A stretch of 64,000 bases of DNA. Origin: JALSNL01 sp036479585 (GTDB taxonomy: Bacteria; Bacteroidota; Ignavibacteria; Ignavibacteriales; Melioribacteraceae). Below, piece after piece: positions 7,880 to 17,353 of this stretch. The notes under the pieces were generated by a model. It was given only the letters and a program-made list of their open reading frames with translations, searched no databases and was not told the DNA's origin. The stretch lies in the NCBI GenBank assembly GCA_965224785.1, contig OZ245062.1:3100001-3164000 (forward strand), read 5' to 3'. The first letter of the stretch is position 1. Each line of letters opens with the position of its first letter. The translations under genes and the position numbers were made by a program.

Positions 7880-10800
7880 TTACTCATATTTATTTTTCAT
7901 TTTTTTAACGAATTCCAAATCATCATCTTGAAAATTACTTTCATTTATATCTTGAATTAGTGTTTTAATCGCCTGTAATTTCTTTGCATCATTAATATCC
8001 AAATTATCAATTATTCTTAAAGCAAAATGAATCTCGTCATTTTCTCCGGTAGCAAGTAAGTTCTTAATCTTTTCCGCTATTAAATTATGTATAACTTTAT
8101 CTGAAAAACTTGACTTTGACAGAATTTCAATCAAACATTCAAAATTTTTACTTTCTCGTTCCATATTTCTTAATACTGCTTTAATAGACCTAATAATTAT
8201 ATCCTTACTTACATTTTCATTTTCAATTTTTTCAAAAACATCTTCTATCTCCGCACACTCAATGTTTTTTAGGATAGTAGATATAACATTTTCAATTAAT
8301 TCACTTTTATTTAGTTCTATCAGTAATTTTAATAATTCAAATTTTCTTTCTTCTCTTTGATTACTAATTATTATTTCAAAATGTTCTACTAACATTTCAT
8401 TATTAAGTGATTCAGAAATCCAGTCAATAATTTCTTCTTGATTATCTTCATTAATCAGATTGATATAGTTTGTATAGATAATTTGAGTTTGTTGCTCAGT
8501 TAATCCTTTGTCATTATTTGTTTTTCTCAACATTAAATTTAACGTATTTGCAATTTCTTTTTTGGTTTCCCAATCAGGAACTTGAGTAAATCTATTTAAA
8601 ATATTTTGCACAAAAGACCAATTATAGGTATCGAGCCTATCAACAAGATTGTAAAATAATTTATTGATAAATACTATTAATTCTTGTGATTCATTTTTGG
8701 AAAAATATTGATTTAACCAAGAAATTAACTGATTTTTTTGATTTGTATCTGAAATAGCACAATAAAATTCAGTAATAACCTCCAAGAATATTTTTAAGGT
8801 TTCTTTGTAATCTTTTCTATTCCATAATGAATTGTATTGTTGCCACAACCAATTTTGTTTGCTAGTAATTGAGTTATAGATATTTGTTCTTACTGTGGTA
8901 TCTTCGACACTATTTACAAATTGATTTAATTTAGTTAACCAAAAAGGAAGTGTTATATAATCATTTACTGAATTAACAAATGTAATTAGTTTTGTTGTGA
9001 CATCATTGATTTGTTTTTTTGATAAACCAACAATTTCATTGTAAAGAGAAATAAGTTCTAATTTTTGATTTGAATCTTCATTTTCAATATCATTTTCAAT
9101 TTTCTCAATAAAATCATCAATTAACTTGTTTTCAATCAAATTTTCAATAATAACTTTTTCATTTAAAAGAAGTTTTATTTTATTAGCAAAACTTTTATCT
9201 TTGGAAAAATATTCAGAGAATTTTGAAGATACTTTTTTTAGTTTTTGTGGTTCAGCATTAAAGACTTCAATAAAATCAATAAGAACTTGCTGACTATCGT
9301 CAGAATAGTTTATTAGTGCAAATAAATCCTGAAGAATATTGTCAGATAAACTTTTATATTCCTTTATAAATCCTAAAAGAACTTTTGTATCTATAAAAGG
9401 TAAAATTTCTTTAATTGTTGTTGATTCAATAAAACTTTTAAATCCACCTAAAAACTTACTTGAATTAAAAAGGAACTTATTTGATTGTTGTTTTAACTCT
9501 TCATCAATTGACAATCTGAAAACTAAGGATGTTAAATTGACAATAGTTGTTTTTATTTCTCCTCTTTTTAATGCTGTTTCAAATTTATTATCTATTAATT
9601 CAATTAATTTATCAAATCCAATTTCTTTATTTTTGAGTTGTTCTTTTATTCCTTCAATATCATTCGATTCAACTAAACTGTTTGTTTTATCAGGGATGTC
9701 CTTGAATGAATCCTTGTTGATAAAAAATAATTCAAAATTATTATGATTTGGTTTTATGTGATTAGTTCTCCTAAGGAAATTTCGTTGTTCAATATTTATT
9801 TCGCGATTATCTATATAAAATTTATCGTGATTTTCTTTAATATTATTATAGATGTTTTCTAATATATGTGAGTTGTTTTTTAATTTATAATATAAATCAG
9901 GCCATTCTTCACGAATGATTAAAAGTTTTGTAATAAAAGGTAAATTGTCTGTTATTGAACCATTAGGTATTAAATTTTTACCCTCTTGGTTTTCTGATAA
10001 TAATATTTCAGTTTGTAAAACATTTAAAAACTGTATTATTTTTCTCGGATTTTTCGAAAATTGTTGAGCAACTATTGATATTATCTCAACTGGAAAATTT
10101 AACTTATAATCATCATTTATTTTTTTTGCAAAATCAAACAAATCTCCTTCTGATATACTTTTAATAGAAATTGTAGTATTAAAAAGTTTTCTTAAAAATT
10201 CATTTGGATTATTACCTTGTCTTTCTATATGTTTTTTTATTTCAACTTCATCTATTGGTATTATAAAAACAACTCCTTTTTGTTCAAGAAAGTTTTTTAT
10301 AGTGAGAAGTAGTTCAAATGCTAAATCTTTATGACATCTATCTATATTGTCAATTACAATTACCAATTTTTTAGTTTTCTTCTTAGGTTTCCAAAATATA
10401 TTAGTTATCCATTCCCAATTATCTTTTGGCTTGTTTGTTACTTTTTCAATGATTTCATTAAAAATTTTTTCAAACTGTTCTGGGGCAAAAATCTTTTGTT
10501 TTGATATTGTAACTTTATACTGAACAAATGTTTCCCTTAATAAGGTAGTAATTATTGCAAGTACAATAGAAATTATTGTTGTTGTGATTTTCAAATCACT
10601 TTGACCAGGAAAAATCCATATCAGAACTAGTAAAATAGGTGAAAGTGTAAGCCACCACCAAAAAGAATATTTTTTTACCGCAAGTTTGTGGTCTATATCC
10701 TCACTTCTGTCTTCATAAAATGATTTAAAAGAATCAGAAATATCTAATTTGAAAAATTCCTTTAATTCAAATAAGAATGTTCTTCTAAATGAATCATTCG

Positions 10801-11041
10801 AATACTTCCAAGCATCATAAGTAAATACAGCGATATCAGACTTAATATCGTTGTTAAATTTATCTTCAATGGTTTTTATGATTGAAGATTTTCCAACACC
10901 CCAACCTCCCAAAAGACCAATAGTAAATGGTGTTTTAGATTTTGATAATATTTCAGATAATGTTTCAACATATGGTAGTGCTCCAAGTAAATCATCTTTT
11001 TCAAGATTTATTTCTTTATCAGGAATGTAATTTATATTCAT
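7880..11041 (-). CDS. KAP-family P-loop NTPase, large, membrane-anchored
   Basis: 1053 residues. Walker A is GGWGVGKS (about 45-52) and Walker B is KLVIVIDNIDRCHKD (about 224-238), both typical of KAP NTPases (STAND/AAA-like). Two hydrophobic helices (about 127-146 and 152-172) are inserted between them, as in other KAP proteins, placing the ATPase on the inner membrane. The remaining 600 or so residues are Lys/Glu/Asn-rich, alpha-helical and repeat-like, with no catalytic motif that I recognise. KAP proteins are patchily distributed and several sit in phage-defence loci; a sensor or scaffold role is an inference. The gene is isolated, very AT-rich, and borders degraded AbiEi/Fic-like remnants, so it was probably acquired. 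Confidence 0.85.
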   Translation of the reverse strand: MNINYIPDKEINLEKDDLLGALPYVETLSEILSKSKTPFTIGLLGGWGVGKSSIIKTIEDKFNNDIKSDIAVFTYDAWKYSNDSFRRTFLFELKEFFKLDISDSFKSFYEDRSEDIDHKLAVKKYSFWWWLTLSPILLVLIWIFPGQSDLKITTTIISIVLAIITTLLRETFVQYKVTISKQKIFAPEQFEKIFNEIIEKVTNKPKDNWEWITNIFWKPKKKTKKLVIVIDNIDRCHKDLAFELLLTIKNFLEQKGVVFIIPIDEVEIKKHIERQGNNPNEFLRKLFNTTISIKSISEGDLFDFAKKINDDYKLNFPVEIISIVAQQFSKNPRKIIQFLNVLQTEILLSENQEGKNLIPNGSITDNLPFITKLLIIREEWPDLYYKLKNNSHILENIYNNIKENHDKFYIDNREINIEQRNFLRRTNHIKPNHNNFELFFINKDSFKDIPDKTNSLVESNDIEGIKEQLKNKEIGFDKLIELIDNKFETALKRGEIKTTIVNLTSLVFRLSIDEELKQQSNKFLFNSSKFLGGFKSFIESTTIKEILPFIDTKVLLGFIKEYKSLSDNILQDLFALINYSDDSQQVLIDFIEVFNAEPQKLKKVSSKFSEYFSKDKSFANKIKLLLNEKVIIENLIENKLIDDFIEKIENDIENEDSNQKLELISLYNEIVGLSKKQINDVTTKLITFVNSVNDYITLPFWLTKLNQFVNSVEDTTVRTNIYNSITSKQNWLWQQYNSLWNRKDYKETLKIFLEVITEFYCAISDTNQKNQLISWLNQYFSKNESQELIVFINKLFYNLVDRLDTYNWSFVQNILNRFTQVPDWETKKEIANTLNLMLRKTNNDKGLTEQQTQIIYTNYINLINEDNQEEIIDWISESLNNEMLVEHFEIIISNQREERKFELLKLLIELNKSELIENVISTILKNIECAEIEDVFEKIENENVSKDIIIRSIKAVLRNMERESKNFECLIEILSKSSFSDKVIHNLIAEKIKNLLATGENDEIHFALRIIDNLDINDAKKLQAIKTLIQDINESNFQDDDLEFVKKMKNKYE

Positions 11042-11304
11042 TTCAATTTTTCATTTTGGTTAGTTTTTCCTGTGTTATTTTAATGCTGCATATCCCTTAT
11101 TCTAGGCTGTCTGACCGAAGGGAAGATTGAATTGAACATTGTAATAAATCCATTGTGTTTGTTACCAATATAAGTTAAAGCAATATTTGTTTATCAAGTT
11201 ATTTTTACTACCAAATATTTGAAATTCAATTTTTAATCAATCTTCCTCTTTTCCATAGTATTGTATAAACATAGTTAAAACAAATCAACATAATCTTTAA
11301 AGAG

Positions 11305-11400
11305 ATATATTTTGCCTCTTTGTGCTCCGGTAATTTCTTTAATTATTTTCATTTTTTTTCTATTAACTAATGTCGGTTTATAGAATTTAGCTAAAATACT
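11305..11400 (-). pseudogene. Possible Fic-protein C-terminal remnant
   Basis: A minus-strand frame ending near 11280 encodes KEITGAQRGKIYLFKDYVDLF preceded by a short degraded winged-helix-like stretch. The EITGxQRxxIYxFxxYxxLF ending is the usual C-terminus of many Fic-family proteins. No Fic motif or start codon precedes it; the frame is closed by a stop about 15 codons upstream of this stretch. It looks like the tail of a deleted gene. Identification rests on a short motif only. Confidence 0.35.
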
Positions 11401-11615
11401 TTATAAGTATTTTGCCAAATAAATTTCTGTGCAAAATTTACACCTCTCTTTAAAGTATATTTACCTCTACCTATTCGACTAATTACACTATTTTGAACCA
11501 AAGTATAAATACGCCAATCAATAGTGGTTTTTCTAATATTTGGTTCAAAAATTTTATAAAACCCATTAGCATCCAATGTGCTAAAACTGCTTCTGTTTTC
11601 AAAGTATGATTTTCA
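11391..11615 (-). pseudogene. Remnant of AbiEi/DUF6577-like winged-helix protein
   Basis: The frame reads FYKIFEPNIRKTTIDWRIY then TLVQNSVISRIGRGKYTL, a match to the N-terminal winged helix of AbiEi/DUF6577-type antitoxin proteins. Those are normally 200 residues or longer; here a stop follows after about 60. The only start is TTG at 11576, although homologous-looking residues (FENRSSFSTL) continue upstream to a TGA near 11612. In another frame an ATG begins just there, consistent with an N-terminal frameshift. Together with the neighbouring Fic-like tail it marks a decayed accessory locus next to the KAP gene. Confidence 0.45.
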
Positions 11616-11822
11616 TTTATCAATATATAATTTGCTTTGTGAGATAATTACTCCAATTTATTTTTACAAAAATAATGAGCTATGGAATGGCAGTAAAGAG
11701 AAATATTTGCCAATAGTTAAAAAATGCTAATTTTGTTTATCGAGTGTTTTTACTAAACACATAAATGTGGAATTTAATTTCCATATTATCGCATTTGTCA
11801 GTGTAATTATTTTGAACAATCT

Positions 11823-13688
11823 CTATTCTATCTCTTTAACTTCTTTCCCAAACTCTGCATCTAAAGGAACAAACTTAGCAATTATAAAAGCCGGAATAGT
11901 TGCAATAACTACCCAAACAAAAAAGTGCTGATAACCAATTAGCTCTTGCAACCAACCACTTATCATTCCGGGTATCATCATTCCAAGTGCCATAAAGCCC
12001 GTGGTTATTGCAAAGTGAGCGGTTTTATGTTCACCATCTGAAACGTAAATCATATAAAGCATATAGGCTGTAAATCCAAAACCATAACCAAACTGTTCTA
12101 TTGAAACACTTGCCAGTACTGCAAAAAATGATTCGGGTTGAACGTAAGAAAGATAAATATAAACTACATTAGGCAAATTTATTCCAATCATCATCCACCA
12201 AAGCCATTTTTTTAAGCCGTGCTTTGATGCAAGAAAACCGCCAAGCAGCCCACCAACAACAAGCGACAGAACACCAATAGTACCATAGACAAAGCCAACT
12301 TCTCCAGTTGTTAAAGCTAAGCCACCAACTTCTCTTGAATCCAATAAAAATGGAGAAGCTAATTTAACAAGTTGAGATTCACCTAATCGATAGACTAGTA
12401 AGAAAGCAATTATAACTCCAATGTTTTTCTTTTTGAAAAAGAGTGCAAACGTTTTGAAGAATTCTCCAAAAACATTTGAGTCCTTACTTTGTGTTGAAAC
12501 ATCTGATGCAGGGTACGGCAACATAAATTTATGATAAACAAAAAACACAAAAAACATTATTGTTAGAATACCAAAAGTTATAGTCCAAGCTAATGGAATA
12601 TTTCCAGAGATAGCTTGGAACGAAGCAGTACTTTCAGTTTTTAATTTTGGATCGATTTGGAAAAGTGCAACAGCCGGTTTGTTCCAATTGTCTTTAGTAA
12701 AAACAAATCGTGAACCAGAAATTAGTTTAATACTTTTATCTCCAGAATTTTGACTTAGGTTTAGAACAATTTCTTCATCTTGTTCTGGTTCTTTTGATAA
12801 ATAAAAATATGCTAAACCAACATTCCCAATTTTTGAATCTGTAGATTTTATAATAACCGTTTTCCCAAAATTGCTTTTAATGAAACTTTCAAGGTTACTA
12901 ACTACAACTTCACTCCACCAAGATTCTTTTTCGATATTTTCTTTAACCGAAGTTTGAGTTTTACTTTTAGCTAAATAACCATTTGCATTATTTTCTGTTT
13001 TAATAAAATTTTGCAATGAATCGTATGCTGTTTTTGATAAAGAGTTTGTAGAAATAGTTAACTCATTCGGAGAATGCAGTAACCTTAAATCACCACTTAG
13101 CCCAATGATAGAAGCCTTATCAAAGGCTTCTTGAGCAAATATATTATTTGTAGTTTTTACATTTAGCTCAATTTGTCCAAGTCCGGTTGAGCTTTCAAGA
13201 TAGCCGGCAACAATTATTAGCAAGCCTTGTCCAGTAATCATTGCAAGTCTGTAAAACGTACTTCGTATTCCAACAAAATATGCTTGATGATGTTTTGATA
13301 AACCCAGCATATAAAATCCATCAGCAGCAATATCGTGAGTGGCAGAACTGAAAGCTAAGAGCCACAAAAACGCAAGAGTATATTTGAAAAAATTAGGTCC
13401 AGGAATAGTTAGTGCAACCCCGGCAAGTCCCGCACCGATTAAAAGTTGCATTGTAATAATCCAAAATCGTTTTGTTTTTAGCAAATCAACAATTGGAGAC
13501 CATAGCGGTTTTATAACCCAAGGAAGGTAAAGCCAACTTGTGTAAAGAGCAATATCCGTGTTAGAAATTCCGAGACGTTTGTACATTATTACGGAAACTA
13601 TCATAACAACTACATAAGGAATACCTTCTGCATAGTAGAGTGTGGGTATCCAACCCCACGGGTTTCTTTGTTTTGATTTTTTATTCAT
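11823..13688 (-). CDS. AmpG-like MFS permease with large periplasmic insert
   Basis: 621 residues, 12 or more predicted membrane helices. The N-terminal half starts WGWIPTLYYAEGIPYVVVMI and has YTSWLYLPWVIKPLWSPIVD, the signature region of AmpG-type muropeptide permeases. Between helices 6 and 7 (about residues 165-365) is a hydrophilic domain of about 200 residues that AmpG of enterobacteria lacks; I recognise no motif in it. AmpG imports GlcNAc-anhydroMurNAc peptides for peptidoglycan recycling. The next gene upstream on the same strand is an amino-sugar kinase, which supports a recycling role, though the substrate is inferred. Confidence 0.78.
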   Translation of the reverse strand: MNKKSKQRNPWGWIPTLYYAEGIPYVVVMIVSVIMYKRLGISNTDIALYTSWLYLPWVIKPLWSPIVDLLKTKRFWIITMQLLIGAGLAGVALTIPGPNFFKYTLAFLWLLAFSSATHDIAADGFYMLGLSKHHQAYFVGIRSTFYRLAMITGQGLLIIVAGYLESSTGLGQIELNVKTTNNIFAQEAFDKASIIGLSGDLRLLHSPNELTISTNSLSKTAYDSLQNFIKTENNANGYLAKSKTQTSVKENIEKESWWSEVVVSNLESFIKSNFGKTVIIKSTDSKIGNVGLAYFYLSKEPEQDEEIVLNLSQNSGDKSIKLISGSRFVFTKDNWNKPAVALFQIDPKLKTESTASFQAISGNIPLAWTITFGILTIMFFVFFVYHKFMLPYPASDVSTQSKDSNVFGEFFKTFALFFKKKNIGVIIAFLLVYRLGESQLVKLASPFLLDSREVGGLALTTGEVGFVYGTIGVLSLVVGGLLGGFLASKHGLKKWLWWMMIGINLPNVVYIYLSYVQPESFFAVLASVSIEQFGYGFGFTAYMLYMIYVSDGEHKTAHFAITTGFMALGMMIPGMISGWLQELIGYQHFFVWVVIATIPAFIIAKFVPLDAEFGKEVKEIE

Positions 13689-13749
13689 TTTGTCCCTATA
13701 ATCTAAATACCAAAAAACAAATCCTAAAAATCAAACAAATAACAAACTA

Positions 13750-13789
13750 CAATTTTCAAATTCAAAACTGTTTGTTTTTTTGAAAATTG
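13750..13789. repeat. AT-rich inverted repeat between kinase and permease genes
   Basis: CAATTTTCAA and TTGAAAATTG are perfect 10-bp arms 20 bp apart within a 170-bp intergenic gap rich in CAAA/TTTG words. A similar AT-rich gap with longer arms is at 24267-24359. Confidence 0.4.
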
Positions 13790-13858
13790 AAATTTATACC
13801 GCTAAAGAACATCGGTACAAGTTTTGGAATTTGAGTTTTGTCTTTTGATATTTCTTTT

Positions 13859-14773
13859 TCACATTTGTTTTGCCATAATTACTGCTCCAACTTCCGGAGG
13901 GTAATCTGCTTGTTGTAAAACTACATTTGGCAAATATAATTTTATTTTATCTTTCAACATCTGTGAATAAAAATTTTCATTAGTAATTGTTCCACCAATA
14001 AAAACGAGCTTCATTTTTTCTTCATTTAACTTCTTATTCATAGTGGCAATGTGTAAAATAAGTTCATCTGTTTCTTCATTTAAAATCTTATTACAAAACT
14101 CGTCCCCTTCTGAAGCCGCTTCTATTACTAGTGGAGCTACGTGTTGAGTTTTTATTTCATCGCTATAAACTTTTGTAATTAATTCACTTTGGTTAGCAAT
14201 TCCAAATTTATTTATCACTTTTTTCGCAAGTAGGGTTTCTTTTATTCTTCCATCAAAATATTTTGCAACAATGCTAAGTCCTCTACGTCCTAATGTTAAA
14301 CCGCTTCCCTCGTCTCCAATCAATCTACCAAAACCACCTACTCTATGTATCTCTCCAGCCCTATCTTTACCAAACATAATTGAACCAGTTCCGGCAATGA
14401 GAATACTTCCGGGTTTACCTGAGAATGCACCTTCCAAAGCTATTCTTGCATCGCTAACAACTTTGAAAACTGGCAAATCTAAATTATTGGTTTTTGCTAA
14501 TTTGTTAACTGCAAGTTCAAGTTTTTCAGCATCAGCGACTCTGCCAGCTCCAGTTGTTCCAAGTACAATTGCACTTAATTCATTTGAGGAAATATTTCCG
14601 TTAGTTAGACAAGCTTGTATAAGACCAACTATTGTTTCTGAAACTACATCAACCCCAATTGTTAAAAAGTGCGAAGGACCAGATTGAATTTGAAATTTTA
14701 TATTTAGATTTTCATCCGTTAGCACACATTTGGTTTTTGTTCCACCACCATCAATGCCTATGAAATAATTCAT
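13859..14773 (-). CDS. BadF/BadG-type ATPase, probable N-acetylglucosamine/N-acetylmuramic acid kinase
   Basis: 304 residues with the ASKHA ATPase phosphate loops: GIDGGGTKTKCVLTD at the N-terminus (phosphate 1), GTTGAGR at about residue 70, SILIAGTGS (adenosine/phosphate 2) and IGDEGSG near residue 145. This set is typical of eukaryote-like GlcNAc kinases and bacterial MurK, which phosphorylate amino sugars released from recycled cell wall. It lies upstream of the AmpG-like permease on the same strand, fitting import followed by phosphorylation. The exact sugar cannot be read from the sequence. Confidence 0.85.
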   Translation of the reverse strand: MNYFIGIDGGGTKTKCVLTDENLNIKFQIQSGPSHFLTIGVDVVSETIVGLIQACLTNGNISSNELSAIVLGTTGAGRVADAEKLELAVNKLAKTNNLDLPVFKVVSDARIALEGAFSGKPGSILIAGTGSIMFGKDRAGEIHRVGGFGRLIGDEGSGLTLGRRGLSIVAKYFDGRIKETLLAKKVINKFGIANQSELITKVYSDEIKTQHVAPLVIEAASEGDEFCNKILNEETDELILHIATMNKKLNEEKMKLVFIGGTITNENFYSQMLKDKIKLYLPNVVLQQADYPPEVGAVIMAKQM

Positions 14774-14906
14774 TTTGAATCCACTATAATTAGAATATGT
14801 TAAATTACAAAAAGATAGAATAAGAAGAATATTTTTTTACAATGAATCTCAGTTCTTTTCTAATTATGTATATTTCAATTTCTAATAATAATACATTTAT
14901 AAGATT

Positions 14907-16085
14907 ATGATCTCACAAAAAATAAATAATATTGCATTTTCAGGTACAATGGAAATTGCTGCAAAAACAATTGAGATGCAAAGTGAAGGAATTGATGTTG
15001 TTAATCTTTGCGTTGGTGAACCAGATTTGCAAACTCCCGAACACATTAAGGAAGCTGCAAAAATTGCAATTTCAAATAACCAAACTAAATACACATCAAA
15101 CACCGGACTTAAAGAATTAAAAATTGCAATACAAAAAAAGTATGAGCGAGAATATAAAACCAAATTTAATTTGGATGAAATAATTATTTCTAACGGAGCT
15201 AAGCAATCTGTTTATAATGCAATTCAAACTGTTGTAAACGTAAATGATGAAGTTATAGTTCCAGCTCCTTATTATGTTTCCTACATTGATATGATTAAGC
15301 TAGCAAGAGGAATTCCGAAAACAATTTCTACTTCTGCAAAAAATGATTTTAAGCTAACTGCAACCGAATTAAAAGAAAATATTTCTAGCAAAACTAAAGC
15401 CATTATTTTATGTAACCCAAGTAATCCAACTGGAGCGGTTTTTACTAAAAATGAGTTAACTGAAATTGTAGAAATTTCCTTAGCAAATAATTTAATAATT
15501 ATTTCAGACGAAATTTATGAGAAACTAATTTATAGTTCTTCAAAATTTATAGGCATTGCATCTTTAGGAAAAAAAGCAATTGAGAATTCAATTATTATTA
15601 ATGGAGTTTCAAAATCTTACTCAATGACTGGATGGCGAATTGGTTATGCTTTGGCTAATAAAGAAATCACTGAAGGAATGAATAAGCTTCAAAGTCATAG
15701 TACATCAGCTGCTTGTACAATCTCCCAACACGCTGCTATTGCTGCTCTTAATGGTTCTCAAGAATGTGTTGAAGACCAAAGAAAAATATTTGAGAAAAGA
15801 AAAAGTTTTCTTGCTGAAGAATTAACTAAAATAAATTCTATTTCCTTTACTTTGCCAGATGGAGCATTTTATTTCTTTATTGATATTTCAGAAATTATTA
15901 AAAAATCCAAATCTATTTCTAACTCAAAAGATTTTTGCTTAAAATTATTAGATGAAGGACTTGTTGCAACCGTTCCAGGAAGTGTGTTTGGAATGGAAGG
16001 TTTTATTAGAATTTCTTATTCAAAATCTTTAGATGAATTGAAAACTGCTTTAGAAAGATTTAAGAATTTTGTAGAAAAACTTTAA
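14907..16085 (+). CDS. Class I/II PLP-dependent aminotransferase (aspartate aminotransferase type)
   Basis: 392 residues, the usual length of Bacillus/Thermus-type aspartate aminotransferases. Visible motifs: VNLCVGEPDLQTPEHI near the N-terminus, NPSNPTG (substrate carboxylate and cofactor contact), ISDEIYEKL, and SKSYSMTGWRIGYA with the Schiff-base lysine. It interconverts aspartate and oxaloacetate, or acts on related amino acids. It diverges from the kinase gene. Aspartate is also the substrate of the aspartase and NadB encoded in this window. The short spacing from the preceding AT-rich region shows no clear ribosome-binding site. Confidence 0.92.
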   Translation: MISQKINNIAFSGTMEIAAKTIEMQSEGIDVVNLCVGEPDLQTPEHIKEAAKIAISNNQTKYTSNTGLKELKIAIQKKYEREYKTKFNLDEIIISNGAKQSVYNAIQTVVNVNDEVIVPAPYYVSYIDMIKLARGIPKTISTSAKNDFKLTATELKENISSKTKAIILCNPSNPTGAVFTKNELTEIVEISLANNLIIISDEIYEKLIYSSSKFIGIASLGKKAIENSIIINGVSKSYSMTGWRIGYALANKEITEGMNKLQSHSTSAACTISQHAAIAALNGSQECVEDQRKIFEKRKSFLAEELTKINSISFTLPDGAFYFFIDISEIIKKSKSISNSKDFCLKLLDEGLVATVPGSVFGMEGFIRISYSKSLDELKTALERFKNFVEKL

Positions 16086-16272
16086 ATTTAATTATTATTG
16101 CTTTCAGCTTAACTCCCAAACGTAGCAAGCTGGGAACATGATTCCACAAAACATTAAACTTGATTTCCCCTCCCAACAAAACGGCGGACAAGCTGTTTAA
16201 AACATTCTGAAATGACAACCTTAAATAACTTCTATTTTTAAGGACTTGTGTAAATCAAAGATTAGTTTTTTA

Positions 16273-17133
16273 TCAATCGTTTTTTAGCTGCTTTTTATAT
16301 TTCCCTAAATCACTTAATTGTTTCGCGTTTAAAGTTGGGTACTTCATTTTAAAACTTTCCAAAGTATTTACTATCGCTTCAGAAATTATTAATCTAGTAA
16401 ACCATTTATTATCTGCAGGCACAATATACCAAGGGGAATTTTTAGTACTTGTATTTGAAATTGCATCTTCATAACATTTTTGATATTTATTCCACAACTT
16501 TCTTTCTTCTAAATCGCCGGCAGAAAACTTCCAATTTTTCGAAGGAGTTTCCAATCGTCTAAGAAATCTATTTTTCTGTTCTTCTTTAGAAAGATGTAAG
16601 AAAAATTTAATAATTGTAGTTCCATTTTTATATTGATGCTCTTCAAAGTTTCTAATTTGTGTGTATCTATCTTCCCAAATATTTTTTGTAACACGCTCTT
16701 TGGGAATACTTTGATACTTAATTAAATCATGAACTTTTACAACCAATACTTCTTCGTAATAAGATCTATTAAAAATTCCAATTCTTCCTCGCTCTGGCAA
16801 AGCTTTGGTTGACCTCCACAAATAATCATGATCTAATTCTTCTTTGGATGGTTGCTTAAAACTAAACACTTGTGTTCCTTGCGGATTCAATCCACTCATA
16901 ACATGCTTAATTGCACTATCTTTTCCGGCAGCATCCATTGCTTGAAAAACAATTAACAAACTATGCTGGTTGTGTGCATAAAGTTTGTCTTGCAGTTCAA
17001 TCATTTTCGATTTATTTTTTCTAAGTTTTTTTACTGCTTCCTTTTCATTTTTTATTTTATCGGTAGAATTTGTTTTATAATTCTTTAATAAAATCTTTTT
17101 TCCTTCAATCGCTCTATAGTTGCTTAAATTCAC
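16273..17133 (-). CDS. Polyphosphate kinase 2 family protein
   Basis: 286 residues. The PPK2 core is plain: LLIVFQAMDAAGKDSAIKHV (Walker A-like), GLNPQGTQVFSFKQPSKEEL, the lid-region sequence PERGRIGIFNRSYYEEVLV, and WKFSAGDLEERKLW. PPK2 enzymes transfer phosphate between polyphosphate and nucleoside mono- or diphosphates. The length and single domain fit the short PPK2 classes (I or III); I cannot separate them by eye. It is transcribed alone, convergent with the aminotransferase gene. Confidence 0.93.
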   Translation of the reverse strand: MNLSNYRAIEGKKILLKNYKTNSTDKIKNEKEAVKKLRKNKSKMIELQDKLYAHNQHSLLIVFQAMDAAGKDSAIKHVMSGLNPQGTQVFSFKQPSKEELDHDYLWRSTKALPERGRIGIFNRSYYEEVLVVKVHDLIKYQSIPKERVTKNIWEDRYTQIRNFEEHQYKNGTTIIKFFLHLSKEEQKNRFLRRLETPSKNWKFSAGDLEERKLWNKYQKCYEDAISNTSTKNSPWYIVPADNKWFTRLIISEAIVNTLESFKMKYPTLNAKQLSDLGKYKKQLKND

Positions 17134-17353
17134 CTAAACTCCAAAAAAATAGTTTCAATTATTTGTTGATATAAAATACTAATGTTTTAACATACTTTTA
17201 TCAATCACCTTACCTTTTTACCACTTTTTTTTAACAGTTGGTTAATATTATACTTTCCTGATTAAACATACCTTTCAAAAGTACGATAATACTTAAAATC
17301 TAAAGTTGGTCTGATATTTGAAAAAGAATAACAACTGTTCGAATTGGAGTATT

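Larger units (their letters stand above)
11042..11822. other. Gene-poor accessory gap between KAP gene and AmpG-like gene
   Basis: About 780 bp without an intact gene. It holds the two remnants described separately on the minus strand. The remainder is AT-rich with no hairpin of note and no tRNA. Confidence 0.6.

Noticed and set aside
9339..9746. Plus-strand frame of 135 codons inside the KAP gene
   Set aside because: Antisense shadow of the AT-rich helical repeat region; no ribosome-binding site or recognisable pattern.
17318..17353. TTG start adding 12 residues to the unknown protein
   Set aside because: No ribosome-binding site; ATG 17354 has GGAG at proper spacing.
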